NCBI GenBank assembly: GCA_035771165.1
Contig: JAWNZC010000344.1
Location: 1,397,501-1,461,500 of the forward strand
From: Paragorgia papillata
Lineage: Eukaryota; Cnidaria; Anthozoa; Scleralcyonacea; Coralliidae
Length of the DNA stretch: 64,000 nucleotides
Direction of reading: 5' to 3'
Shown here piece by piece: positions 41,187 through 50,187 of the stretch; within the stretch, counting starts at the first letter, position 1; each line of letters opens with the position of its first letter. Position numbers and translations under genes: made by a program. The notes below the pieces were generated by a model. The model searched no databases, was not told where the DNA came from, and saw only the letters and a program-made list of their open reading frames with translations.

Positions 41187-42125
41187 TTAAGCATTCTGAA
41201 TTAATCCTTCAATACTAACAGTTCCTGAATCAAATGGAATTTTTTTTCCCACACTGTCTTTTAATATTATATGCAATGAATTTATTTTCATTTTTTTAAA
41301 TTTTCTTTTAACTGAGGGTGGTGAATAAACGATTAATTCACCATTTCCCTTTCCTTGCTCACTCCAACGAATTGGAATTGTAGTTAATAATTCTGATGAC
41401 GTATCACCAATAAAACTTCTTTCTAATTCTTCACAATAAACAAATATTTTATCCAATCCATCAGAAATATCGGGTAAATAATTTGCAATAAATGTATGTT
41501 GCGTACTATCAAGTTTCTTTTGATCTGTATTTTGATTAAAATTAATCGTTGTATCCGAAAAGCCTAATATAAATGCTAAATTTTTAGAAAATTTCAAATT
41601 AATATCTATAAAAAATTTTTTTTTTTGATTTTCTTTATTTATTGACGCTTTTGATAAATGAAAAATTTCAATTGGTCTACCATCATCACTTTCTATTGCA
41701 TTATCATATATCTGTTTTAGCCAATATTCAATGTATATATTTGCTGTTATTTTTATTTTACCATTATTATCGAGTAAAAAAAAAATATCATATTCATTTA
41801 CACAATTATTTATATAATTTATTAATTTTTCTAAACTATAAAATCCTTGTTCAATGATATTTTTATCCAATAATAATTGTAAAGAACAATCTTTATAAAA
41901 ACCCATTGGCTCAAGCCGTCTAAAATTACGGTATTGTATATCTAATGCAAACCAACATTCATCATTGGCTATGTTTTTTGTTGTCGAAGGGTAAGAAATG
42001 GATGTAACTCCAAAAAATACTTCTTGATTTAATCCATCGATAGGATTAAATAATTTCATCTCAAAGTCATTTGTGTAATTAGTTCTTCCTTCTTTCACAG
42101 TATTGCTTAAAATTTGTAAATTCAT
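41187..42125 (-). CDS. Penton-like minor capsid protein
   Basis: The 312 residues follow the Maverick minor-capsid pattern. The N-terminal strand is TNDFEMKLFNPIDGLNQEV with GVTSISYPS. A segment follows with GFYSLEKLINYINNCVNEY. Near the end come DGLDKIFVYCEELERSFIGD, LLTTIPIRW, and a final KKIPFDSGTVSIEGL. In Mavericks this single jelly-roll protein forms the capsid vertices. It is intact and overlaps the integrase C-terminus by 4 bp. Confidence 0.8.
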   Translation of the reverse strand: MNLQILSNTVKEGRTNYTNDFEMKLFNPIDGLNQEVFFGVTSISYPSTTKNIANDECWFALDIQYRNFRRLEPMGFYKDCSLQLLLDKNIIEQGFYSLEKLINYINNCVNEYDIFFLLDNNGKIKITANIYIEYWLKQIYDNAIESDDGRPIEIFHLSKASINKENQKKKFFIDINLKFSKNLAFILGFSDTTINFNQNTDQKKLDSTQHTFIANYLPDISDGLDKIFVYCEELERSFIGDTSSELLTTIPIRWSEQGKGNGELIVYSPPSVKRKFKKMKINSLHIILKDSVGKKIPFDSGTVSIEGLIQNA

Positions 42126-43016
42126 ATTTTCTGTAATTCTTCCAAATAAAATATTCCAGTTATTTTTTCGTTATTAAAATCTTTTAATTCGTACGTAATT
42201 GGATCGGTAACAAATACTTTATTTATTTTAAATTTTTCATCAGTCCAACCACGTAAACTACTTTTTTCAAAAATATTGTTTTTTGCGGCAACAATTCGTA
42301 CAACAGTTCCTTCTTTTAGGACATTCTTTGTGAAAGTGATAGGTGATATCATTTTACGTAGCATTATATTTTTTTATTTTTTTTTGTTTGTTTCCACGAT
42401 ATACACCATGCGGTGTAGAGCCATTCAAACTTGAATGCGGTGATTTATTGTATCTTTCAACGATTATGTGTAAATAACTATGATAATCAAATTCTCCAGT
42501 TAATGTTAAAACACGTCTTACCATTTTTTTTAAAGTTTGAATTACTCTCTCAACATGCGATGCTTTAATTTCACGATTGTAAGTGTGAAAAACAGAAAAT
42601 CCATATTTTTTACTCAATTCTTTACGAATTAATTGAAATTCTGTACCCTCATCACATTGTATTTTTGTAGGCGGATCTTCTTTTTTCAAAATATTTTCAA
42701 ATTTATTTGCTGTATTTTTTGCAGTTATTTTCTTTAAAAGTTCAACCCATACATATCTTGAATAAACATCAATACAAACCAACCAATAACGAATTTGTTT
42801 ATTATGTCTTGATAAATCTTTATTTTCTGCTAAATCAATACACCATTGTTCATTTTTTTCACTTACATTATTAATATTTAAACGTTTATATTTTTTTTTA
42901 ATACTTCTATGTTGTTTATATTTCTCTAAATGTTCTTTTTCTAATGTTTCTCCTTTCAATAATCTTGCAGCTTTTCTTATGAATTCTTCTGAAAACTGTC
43001 TCTCTTTTTTTCTCAT
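42122..43016 (-). pseudogene. Retroviral-type integrase (DDE) with C-terminal SH3-like domain, frame break
   Basis: The first frame (43016-42354, 220 residues) has the catalytic triad D61 (QWCIDLAE), D122 (KIQCDEGTEF) and E156 (KASHVERVIQ), 34 residues apart for the last two, as in other Maverick integrases. The N-terminal zinc-binding domain is not evident. The C-terminal domain (42364-42122) lies in a second frame that overlaps by 11 bp: KEGTVVRIVAAKN, GWTDEKFKINKVF and GIFYLEELQKI. The break may be an indel or a real two-protein arrangement. The enzyme inserts the element and makes the short target duplication. Confidence 0.9.
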
Positions 43017-43049
43017 TTTTTTTGTTTTTTCTACAACAAAAAAAATATA

Positions 43050-43535
43050 TTATATTTTCTCAATTAACTCTCTAATTTCCTCCACTTCACCAGAAATTAA
43101 CATACTAACAAAATTAAATTTATTTTCATCTTTTAAACCTGCATTTATATTATCATTGTAACGACAAATACAATCTTCTAAACTTAATTTACCCGAACTA
43201 AAATAATATAATAACTCAACTAAAGCTGCGTCATTAATTTTTTTTTCTTTCCCTTTTTCATTTTTATTAAAATCTAACTCACACTCAATGGTTGCGGAAT
43301 TCAATGTTTCAATTTCTAGCTGGTTGAGGGCATTAATCAATTCTGGAATGATATCCATATCCAATTCCATCTCGCTGTTGACCAAAAATTTCAAACATTG
43401 CTTACTGGTTGGGTAGGCTTTAGCTAGTACCGCTTTATCATTTTTTTTTTTCAATGCTACGATTTTTTGTGATAAATCAGGATACTTTACTAACGAATGT
43501 TCGTATTGCGTGTATTCTCTCAAATACAGTTCCAT
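43050..43535 (-). CDS. Unrecognised 161-residue helical protein
   Basis: MELYLREYTQYEHSLVKYPD then mostly helical acidic segments, ending ISGEVEEIRELIEKI. It is upstream of the integrase on the same strand, 34 bp between them. No family recognised. Confidence 0.55.
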   Translation of the reverse strand: MELYLREYTQYEHSLVKYPDLSQKIVALKKKNDKAVLAKAYPTSKQCLKFLVNSEMELDMDIIPELINALNQLEIETLNSATIECELDFNKNEKGKEKKINDAALVELLYYFSSGKLSLEDCICRYNDNINAGLKDENKFNFVSMLISGEVEEIRELIEKI

Positions 43536-43625
43536 CTTTCACCGAATAACCAAAGCGAATGTGAAGTTTACCCAAAAAACAACTTACATATATACCATTT
43601 CTTTTTTTTTTTGTAAACAAACAAA

Positions 43626-43790
43626 TTATTTTAGACCATATAAGGTTAAAGAATCATTATAAAAATTTACACATTCAACAAAATATTTTTCGGAAAAATT
43701 ATTATTTTTACATAAAAAATTTATACATTCTTTAAAAAATCGTTGACAAATAGGAAATTGCATAAAAATATAATAAAAAAAAATTCTCAT
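43626..43790 (-). CDS. Small 54-residue cysteine-containing frame
   Basis: MRIFFYYIFMQFPICQRFFK then CINFLCKNNN and YFVECVNFYNDS. The spacing FPICQR...C...C resembles IPIQCSR...C in the broken tail at 38620-38800, so the two may be related. Low complexity makes this uncertain. Confidence 0.3.
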   Translation of the reverse strand: MRIFFYYIFMQFPICQRFFKECINFLCKNNNFSEKYFVECVNFYNDSLTLYGLK

Positions 43791-43916
43791 TGTTTTTTTT
43801 TTTTCAAATTCACAGATTGTTACTGTTCAAATTTAATTCAGCTAATACATTTATATTCGAATATACGTACTCTACATATCTAATTCTAATTTCTGTTAGT
43901 TCTTCATTAATTATTT

Positions 43917-45031
43917 CTAAAAACAATTTATTTTTTTCGTACTTAAAATAGTTTTTTGATGAATAATCAGACTATTACATAATGTTGCTATTGGGATTAT
44001 TTGTTTAATTTTTTCCATTTTTTTTTTATTATTTAGTTTAGACAACGTATAATTAAATTTTCTTAGATGATTTACTTCTTGTCTACAATTTTTGAATCTA
44101 CATATATCATTTGTTCTATACACAAAAGCATTTTCTATACTATAAAAATCAAAAAATTAAGATCGAATTGTAAATGATCGCGGATATATATATCAAATAA
44201 ATCCATATTACATTTAGCGCTAATATCGCTTGCTAATACACCGTTTGGATTATGCTTATCGCAAAACATTGAAAAAATCACTGCTAAATTATAAATTAAA
44301 TCAGTATTAATCCAAAAAGTATCGTTTAAATCATCAAATAGCATTATATCATTCGCATCATAATCCCAACAATGATAAAAAAGATATGGGGAGATTGAAT
44401 ATATAAAAAAACATATCGATAAAAATGCATTGCCATACATTGCATTTATGTAGGAAAAAAGCGAGTGTTTTTTTCCAGCTACAGGCGCATACATTTCATC
44501 TGTTACCTCATTTATACTTCCAATTAAATGAAAATCATCATTCTTCGTATTATTTGAAGGTTTAATCCTAAAATAGTATTTAATTTTATCATTTACAGGT
44601 AATACAGAACAACAATAATCTGAGTTAAATTGTAACATAATTTTTCTTTCATCCGATTGTTCAGAATAAACTATTCCGCATTGTCCCTTACCGATTATAT
44701 AGGGTAACAGAAAATCCATAGTTCCTGCACGTATGACTATATAAGGGTGTAACCATTCTTCTTCTTCTTTTTCAAAAACAACTCCATTGTATAAAAATAA
44801 TTCAGGTACCCAATCATCATCATCATCATCTCCTTGTTTATTTCCCCTTTCGATAGAGTAAATACAATGTCCTTTGTAATGATTTAATAAACCAAACATC
44901 CAATACAAAAGGCCAATTGCTCCATGATTTAAATTCTGTAATGCATAAACATTCATCAAAATACTTTTTAAAATTAAAGCATTTCTTATTTTTATTTTTT
45001 CCTCCTTCAACATACTTTCCTTTACACGCAT
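43917..45031 (-). pseudogene. CRFKNCRQ family protein, copy 2, one frameshift
   Basis: The first frame (45031-44135) has LLYWMFGLLNHYKGH, a DDDDDD tract, FFIYSISPYLFYH and SMFCDKHNPNGVL. It stops at 44135, and another frame (44123-43917) continues with YRTNDICRFKNCRQ. The order and spacing match the gene at 26707-27999. The shift lies in a T/A run at about 44140. The function of the family is unknown. A TATATATAG at 45132 serves the opposite gene. Confidence 0.6.
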
Positions 45032-45131
45032 ATTAAACGTGTATTAAAAAATATTTTAAAAAGATTCTCTCTTTTAATACCTTTTTTTTTTTTTTAAATA
45101 AAAAATACCCATATTTGGAAACAAAATATAC

Positions 45132-45140
45132 TATATATAG
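45132..45140 (+). promoter_or_regulatory. TATA box before the 45179 gene
   Basis: TATATATAG lies 47 bp upstream of the ATG at 45179, in the divergent region between two genes. Confidence 0.5.
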
Positions 45141-45178
45141 AGAGAGTTTAATAAAAAATCAGTACCCAAAAAATAAAA

Positions 45179-45697
45179 ATGGCTAAAACAACTAACGAAA
45201 ATGAGGTAAGATTTGATATGACTGATAAAGAACATAACGTAATGATACGTGAGATCAGCGAAAGGGCATGGAAAGGTTATTTGGAAAAAAATAAGGAACT
45301 ACTAAAAAATGAACCGTTCTCTCTAAATAATGGAAAACTGGGATTTATCAATGCGTTAGTGAAATATATGCGTACTTGGCCAAAAGATAAAGCAGGCGAA
45401 TTCAGTTTCACTATTGATTACGCGGGATTCTTTCCGTCCGATGAGGATGAAACATCGAAGAAAAACCGAACGGAAAAATACGAAACTGCAAAAAAGGTGG
45501 ATAGAAAAAGAAAAATTACAAGTGATAACTTCGAGAGTAAATTGATGTGGTGTGATGTATGGGATACATCGGTTACGCTTGACGCGTTTCTATCTACTGT
45601 TTATCAAGTTCACCCCGAAGTACGTAGCGAATTTGTTCGTTTTTACGTTGACATTAATGCAATAAAAAAAAACAAAAGGGGATTTACACGTCTTTAA
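45179..45697 (+). CDS. Unrecognised 172-residue protein
   Basis: It starts MAKTTNENEVRFDMTDKEHN with little low-complexity sequence, unlike its neighbours. Other landmarks are FINALVKYMRTWPKD, FTIDYAGFFPSDE and LMWCDVWDTSVTLDAFLSTV. A further open stretch at 45721-45840 in another frame (WWTTIESKGLECVV, ILVWNGNAADLVKFL) may be its lost C-terminus, since a T-run lies between. No family recognised. Confidence 0.55.
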   Translation: MAKTTNENEVRFDMTDKEHNVMIREISERAWKGYLEKNKELLKNEPFSLNNGKLGFINALVKYMRTWPKDKAGEFSFTIDYAGFFPSDEDETSKKNRTEKYETAKKVDRKRKITSDNFESKLMWCDVWDTSVTLDAFLSTVYQVHPEVRSEFVRFYVDINAIKKNKRGFTRL

Positions 45698-45840
45698 TTT
45701 TTTTTTTTAAAAAGAAAAGTTCCCTCTGGTGGACAACAATAGAATCTAAAGGTCTTGAATGCGTAGTAACGACTGACAAACCCAGCATATTAGTATGGAA
45801 TGGTAATGCAGCAGATCTTGTGAAATTTTTAAGCAAATAA

Positions 45841-46075
45841 TTTATTTTTTTTAGAAACTGGATACAATCTTGTAAAAAAAAATTTTTATTTTTATTTAGA
45901 ACTTTTCATTCAACAATTTTCCATTTCCTTATCATTTTATTATTAATATATGTAAAAATATAAATTTTTTTTTTATTTAGAACTTTCCATTTCCTTTTCA
46001 TTTTATTGTTAATATATGTAAAAAAAATTACATTCTATCACATTATGAATTGTAATTAATTAAAAAACTGTTAGT
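45841..46075. repeat. AT-rich direct repeat
   Basis: Two copies of a stretch with AACTTTYCATT and TTTTCATTTTATTRTTAATA (about 45899-45957 and 45978-46020), tail to tail between two gene blocks. Possibly a terminator region; no gene. Confidence 0.4.
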
Positions 46076-46432
46076 TCAATCTTCTTTTTTCTTCCATTTA
46101 CTTTTATACAAATGTTTCTGCCCACACACACTGCACTTCATATAGTCAGCTTTTCGCTGTTGTTTTTCCTTAAATTCACGAATTAATTCTGAATGGTTTC
46201 TCCAACTTTGTATTATTTGTGCCCTTCGTTTAAACTCCATTAGCATGTCTTCAGTACAATTGCGTCTAGTAGAATAATTGAGCATTTCTGGTTTTATCGT
46301 TGGTAATTCACGAATTAATTTGCAATGATTTATCCAACTTTCTACCATTTGTTTCGACACCATTTCCAGATTGAAAAAAGCTTCTTCAGGATCATATTCA
46401 TCATCTGAATTCTTTTTTTTTAAAAAAACCAA
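46076..46432 (-). CDS. Unrecognised protein with internal SW-x-NH repeat
   Basis: The 118 residues contain ESWINHCKLIRELP and QSWRNHSELIREFK, an internal duplication, and a C-terminal CSVCGQKH that could bind zinc with a nearby histidine. First of a run of minus-strand genes. No family recognised. Confidence 0.5.
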   Translation of the reverse strand: MVFLKKKNSDDEYDPEEAFFNLEMVSKQMVESWINHCKLIRELPTIKPEMLNYSTRRNCTEDMLMEFKRRAQIIQSWRNHSELIREFKEKQQRKADYMKCSVCGQKHLYKSKWKKKED

Positions 46433-46446
46433 AACAATTCTGGATA

Positions 46447-46815
46447 TTATTTTTTCATTGGTACATCATAATTATCTTTTACCCAATCTTCTCTTCTTGT
46501 ATTCATTCCAACACACATAGAAAAATCACGTCTTTTTTTTCGTTTGTTTTTTAGAAATCTAAAATGTCTAACTAATGTAGTATAATATCTAATTGTTATT
46601 CGCTTTTTAAATTCTCCTTTTATCTCGAAAAAAATTACATCTTCATAGGAATGAAAATATTCTTTTTTCACAAGAGTAATTTTAGCTACTCCAGAACACA
46701 TCAATAATAAATCTAATACTTCATTAAATTCAATAAAATTTCTTTCTTTTCTATGCGGATCTCTATTTCTTTCTTCAGTTATAGTTAACTCTTTTTCATC
46801 ATGTTTCTCAGCCAT
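46447..46815 (-). CDS. FIEFNE family protein, copy 1
   Basis: MAEKHDEKELTITEERNRD is followed by RNFIEFNEVLDLLLMCSGV, YEDVIFFEIKGEF, RYYTTLVRHFRFLK and a C-terminal MCVGMNTRREDWVK. The next gene (46920-47250) has the same segments in the same order. 48918-49193 may be a third, shorter member. No function known. Confidence 0.55.
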   Translation of the reverse strand: MAEKHDEKELTITEERNRDPHRKERNFIEFNEVLDLLLMCSGVAKITLVKKEYFHSYEDVIFFEIKGEFKKRITIRYYTTLVRHFRFLKNKRKKRRDFSMCVGMNTRREDWVKDNYDVPMKK

Positions 46816-46919
46816 TTTTTTAAACAAAAAAGAAATGATTTTATTTTTTACAACACTTTATTATATAGAGAAATTTAATTACATTTTTTTTATTAAATTA
46901 CAATATTATACATTTTCTA

Positions 46920-47250
46920 TTTTTTTTTTTTCTCCAATCTTTTGTATGGGTATACATTCCAATATCCTGAGTAAAATCATGATCTTTTTTTTTTTTAATA
47001 TTTCTAACTAATGTTCGGTAGTATCTATACTGGCCTATCGAATCCCAAATACCATACATCTAAAAAAAAACCATATCCTCACAATTATTGAAATAATTTT
47101 TTTTACATTCGTCACTTTAATACGTGAATCTGGACTTTGTTCCAATAAACTCGATATTTCATTAAAATCAATAAATGTTCTTTCATTAACATTTTTATCA
47201 CTATAGTTAAAATTAAAATTCATTTTTACATTCTTTATCCACTTTTCCAT
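46920..47250 (-). pseudogene. FIEFNE family protein, copy 2, frameshifted
   Basis: From 47250: MEKWIKNVKMNFNFNYSD, then RTFIDFNEISSLLEQSPD and KVTNVKKII, where the frame becomes T-rich and stops at 47035. Another frame below that gives RYYRTLVRNIKK and, after another shift, a GMYT...DW ending. Clearly a decayed or error-containing paralog of the gene at 46447. Confidence 0.5.
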
Positions 47251-47254
47251 TATT

Positions 47255-47494
47255 TTAATTTTTATTAAATTTTTCTGGAAAATGAAGGCCATCCAAAGCA
47301 CGTTCGATATGTTTCTGCATATAATTTACTTCTGATTGTCTGAAACGTTGCACGTTTATAAATATAGTTTTTCGTACTACTTCTTTCAAAATTGTAGATA
47401 AATCCAAAACAATTTCATGCTGAATACTAGCTTCCTTCAACTTTTCATCCAAAACTCGTTGTGCTTCATCAACGATTTCATTTATTCTCAACAT
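47255..47494 (-). CDS. Small helical family protein, member 1
   Basis: MLRINEIVDEAQRVLDEKLK, then a helix with TILKEVVRKTIFINVQR. It resembles the helical proteins at 47834, 48239 and 48635 in its heptad pattern and position, although the sequence match is weak. Confidence 0.4.
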   Translation of the reverse strand: MLRINEIVDEAQRVLDEKLKEASIQHEIVLDLSTILKEVVRKTIFINVQRFRQSEVNYMQKHIERALDGLHFPEKFNKN

Positions 47495-47586
47495 ATATTC
47501 TCCACACCATCTTGGTTTAATAATTCATAATATTCTTTATAACCATATCTGCATAATAATTCAATTCTTTTATATTCCATTTTTTT

Positions 47587-47826
47587 TCAAATTTTCTCTT
47601 TTAAAAATTCAATATATTTTGACCAATTAAAATCTTTACGTACATCCTTAGCTCTTAAAGATAAATGCACATATATTTTTACATCTTTATAAGGTTTTAC
47701 ATCGTTTAATTCAATAATTTGATCAACTACATTTTTCTGTTTTTCTAATAATTCTTCTTCTTTATTTAAATCAAAATTTTGTGTTTTTTTTAATAGTTCA
47801 TTTAAATTAATCAGTTTTTCTTCCAT
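47587..47826 (-). CDS. Unrecognised 79-residue protein
   Basis: MEEKLINLNELLKKTQNFDL then QIIELNDVKPYKDVKIYVHL and a terminal YIEFLKEKI. The chosen ATG at 47826 lies 8 bp past the next gene upstream. The ELNDVKPYKDVKIYVHL segment resembles the FIEFNE family strand region. Confidence 0.4.
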   Translation of the reverse strand: MEEKLINLNELLKKTQNFDLNKEEELLEKQKNVVDQIIELNDVKPYKDVKIYVHLSLRAKDVRKDFNWSKYIEFLKEKI

Positions 47827-47833
47827 TTTTTTT

Positions 47834-48235
47834 TCAGTTCCCAATCTCCCAAATGTTCTGTTCTTCTTCCACAATGTTCGCTTCTTCTTCTTTACTAACC
47901 TCTCTTTTCTGTAACAACAAATGTATTTTCCTTTTTACCACTTTTTTTATCTTTTCAATTACAATCTTTTTTATATCTAATTGAATGTCTTCGATAAGTT
48001 CAATTTCAGTCAAATACCCATTCAAAAAACACTGTACATGACCCGATAGTTCGTCTATTTGTACACGTAATGCTGTTTTCACATTATCAACTACAAGATT
48101 CATATTAATGGGTTCACCGTCTCTTATCTTATCTAACATTAATGCATCAATATATGTGAGTTTATTTTCAAAGATAAAATCATCCAGTTTTATTTTCATT
48201 TCAAAAGTGTTTTTTTTCTTCATTTTGACTTTCAA
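47834..48235 (-). CDS. Small helical family protein, member 2
   Basis: MKVKMKKKNTFEMKIKLDDF, TYIDALMLDKIRDGEPINMN, VDELSGHVQ-like IDELSGHVQCFLNGYL, then a long amphipathic helix and an acidic tail. The stretch from ALMLDKI to LNGYL aligns with SLTLEKI to LDEHL in the gene at 48635-48909. Four bases separate it from the next gene upstream. Confidence 0.5.
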   Translation of the reverse strand: MKVKMKKKNTFEMKIKLDDFIFENKLTYIDALMLDKIRDGEPINMNLVVDNVKTALRVQIDELSGHVQCFLNGYLTEIELIEDIQLDIKKIVIEKIKKVVKRKIHLLLQKREVSKEEEANIVEEEQNIWEIGN

Positions 48236-48238
48236 CCA

Positions 48239-48598
48239 TTATTCTTCTTCTTTTGCTTTTTCTTCTTCTTTGTCAATCTTTAAATGACCAAACAAACTTT
48301 GTACTGGATCTTCAGTATCAGAGATCCTTCTATATCCCAAATTTACCAAACTTCGTCTCACAGCATCTTCTATTTTAGTGAACAAAATATCCAATATGCA
48401 GACTGTAATTTCATCACCAAGTAGTATTTCACTTAACTTTTCATTCAAAATTTCTTGTACACAACCACTTATGTTTTCAATATCTTTTTCAATATTTTCA
48501 TAAACTCTAGCGCATATTGTAGGTACACAAACTATTTGTGTATCAGCAACCGCTTTCACAAGTATATGAAGTCTCGTTGATTGCTTCTCAACATTCAT
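48239..48598 (-). CDS. Small helical family protein, member 3
   Basis: MNVEKQSTRLHILVKAVADT, IENISGCVQEILNEKLSEI (compare ELSGHVQCFLNGYLTEI in member 2), FTKIEDAVRRSLVNLG, then an acidic tail. Tandem paralog in a minus-strand array. Function unknown. Confidence 0.5.
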   Translation of the reverse strand: MNVEKQSTRLHILVKAVADTQIVCVPTICARVYENIEKDIENISGCVQEILNEKLSEILLGDEITVCILDILFTKIEDAVRRSLVNLGYRRISDTEDPVQSLFGHLKIDKEEEKAKEEE

Positions 48599-48634
48599 TA
48601 TTCACGAATGAAATGTAACAAATACCTTTTCCTT

Positions 48635-48909
48635 TTATATCTTTTCTCTTTCCCTTTTTTCCAATAATTTTTTTATTTTATGCTCCACAACAACTCTTAT
48701 CTTCTCATTCAAATACCAAATTATTTCCAATTTAACGTCTCCATGTCTTGCAAATGTTCATCCAAAAACCATTGTGTATAACCAGCTATTTCTTTTACTC
48801 GCTTACTTAAAGCATGTTGAACAAATTGTATCACTGAAGAAAAAGAAATTACATGTTGATCCTTTATCTTTTCCAAAGTTAATGAATCAATTCTTGATAT
48901 ACCCGTCAT
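48635..48909 (-). pseudogene. Small helical family protein, member 4, frameshifted
   Basis: MTGISRIDSLTLEKIKDQHV, KEIAGYTQWFLDEHLQDM, stop at 48721. Another frame continues LEIIWYLNEKIRVVVEHKI to 48635, matching the position of the long helix in members 2 and 3. Confidence 0.5.
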
Positions 48910-48917
48910 TATTCCTT

Positions 48918-49193
48918 TTAAAAATATTTCTCAAAAGAACCAATCTCTTCAGTAAAATTATAGCCTGTGTCACTTAACGTCCATATATAATGGTGCGGGT
49001 AAGCTGAAGCACCTGACAAGTCGATTACCTCAAAAAAAACTTTATCTTCATTTTCTTTAAAATAATTTTTTATTACACCAATTACTTTAAGTTTAATATC
49101 TGTAATATTTTTCAACATTTCAGGTATTGTTACAAACGCTTCATATTTTGCAGGAATAAAATTAAGATCAATTTCTATGTCATGAACTAACAT
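48918..49193 (-). CDS. Unrecognised 91-residue protein, possible FIEFNE relative
   Basis: MLVHDIEIDLNFIPAKYEAF, then DIKLKVIGVIKNYFKENEDK, VFFEVIDLSG and YIWTLSDTGYNFTEE. The order hydrophobic strand, VI..KN..., VFFEV, then Y-W-T-L recalls the gene at 46447. Overlaps the 3' exon of the next gene by 14 bp. Confidence 0.45.
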   Translation of the reverse strand: MLVHDIEIDLNFIPAKYEAFVTIPEMLKNITDIKLKVIGVIKNYFKENEDKVFFEVIDLSGASAYPHHYIWTLSDTGYNFTEEIGSFEKYF

Positions 49194-49471
49194 CTCTATT
49201 CAAGTTTCTTTTAGCGTTTTCATGTTTTTTCCATTCAATATCTTTTTCCTGTTTAATTTGTTTTTCAGTTTTCCTAACAAACCAAAAAAAAAAAAACCCT
49301 ATTTTTTTAAAAATAAATTTTTAACAATTTATTACAAAACAACATTTTTTTCACTTACTCAATAAGACTATCATATATTGCAGGATTTTGATCGAAATAC
49401 TGCTGTACAATTTTCAATTTTGCTAAATCAGTTTTACAACATACACATCTATATGCGCTCACTTCAGACAT
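49180..49471 (-). CDS. YF-x-x-NP family protein, right-end copy, two exons
   Basis: Exon 1 (49471-49359) encodes MSEVSAYRCVCCKTDLAKLK, then VQQYFDQNPAIYDSLI, and ends at a consensus GTAAGT donor. Exon 2 starts at 49273 after TTTGTTAG and encodes a charged helix (TEKQIKQEKDIEWKK) to TGA at 49180. The junction keeps the frame; the product is 68 residues. It mirrors the gene at 21275 and diverges from the cysteine-rich gene at 49502 just as that one does from 21011. Confidence 0.55.
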
Positions 49472-49501
49472 TTCTATTTCGTTTTTTTAGAAAAACAAAA
49501 T

Positions 49502-49738
49502 ATGGTAGTACACGGGACCGTCTTCTGTCGCAGTTGTCTGTATGAAATTAGAAACGAAAACCTACAACGTTTTTATACATGTAACCATTGTAAAGTTTAC
49601 ATCGTTTTTTGTGAACATTGCAGAAGAAATTATAGCCGGCAAATTAGATCTATAGTATTTGATAAATGCAATCGCAATAGTGAAGAAAAATGTAAAAATA
49701 GACAAGAACGATGGTGCAAAAGATATTTCTCTAAATAA
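49502..49738 (+). CDS. Cysteine-rich small protein, right-end copy
   Basis: The 78 residues read FCRSCLYEIRNENLQRF, TCNHCKVYIVFCEHCRRNY, and end NRQERWCKRYFSK. The cysteine pairs and the QERWCKRY end align with the left-end copy (21011-21211, inverted). Probably zinc-binding. Transcribed outward towards the right terminus, 30 bp from the start of the divergent YF-x-x-NP gene. Confidence 0.65.
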   Translation: MVVHGTVFCRSCLYEIRNENLQRFYTCNHCKVYIVFCEHCRRNYSRQIRSIVFDKCNRNSEEKCKNRQERWCKRYFSK

Positions 49739-50073
49739 ATTTTTTTTTTCTCACCTGTTTTCTTTTATTTAATTTTACGTCTAAATTCTTTACTTTCATA
49801 AGTTAACAAAATTTTATTTTAAAATGAAAACATTTCCATATATGGTAATCTTATTTTCTCTCTTTTTTTGGGTAAAAAAACTATATCTACGCAATAATTA
49901 TATAGTTTTTTAATTTTTATTTTGAACCCCTATCTGTATACATTACACTTACTACTTCTATTCATAAAAAATTTAAAAAAAAAAAGATGTTTTTTTTCTC
50001 TAAAAAAATTCGAAAATAAAATCATTTTTTTATTTTATTAATTTTTTTTACACACATACAACAAAAATAAACA
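49739..50073. other. AT-rich subterminal region, no gene
   Basis: Long A/T runs, no protein-like frame. It separates the last gene from the tRNA-like structure. Confidence 0.5.
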
Positions 50074-50147
50074 CCCACAGGAACCAAAGTGGAAAGGTGC
50101 TGGTTTCAAGTGTACCAGATGATCCGGGTTCGACTCCCGGCTGTGGG
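50074..50147 (+). tRNA. tRNA-like cloverleaf just inside the right terminal repeat
   Basis: The acceptor stem CCCACAG/CTGTGGG pairs over 7 bp. A short D stem ACC/GGT encloses AAAGTGGAAA; the anticodon stem CTGGT/ACCAG has 5 bp with a 9-base loop TTCAAGTGT. The variable region is 5 bases. The T arm CCGGG-TTCGACT-CCCGG is perfect, including the B-box GGTTCGACTCC. The enlarged anticodon loop makes the anticodon uncertain (CAA if counted from the 5' side, which would be Leu but without the long arm). It is a real or recently decayed tRNA or a tRNA-derived sequence. No copy was seen at the left end. Confidence 0.6.
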
Positions 50148-50150
50148 AAA

Positions 50151-50151
<1 letters not shown>

Positions 50152-50182
<31 letters not shown>
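50152..50182. repeat. (AC)n microsatellite at inner edge of right repeat
   Basis: About 15 AC units. The left repeat has a shorter GT run at the same position. Confidence 0.85.
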
Positions 50183-50187
<5 letters not shown>

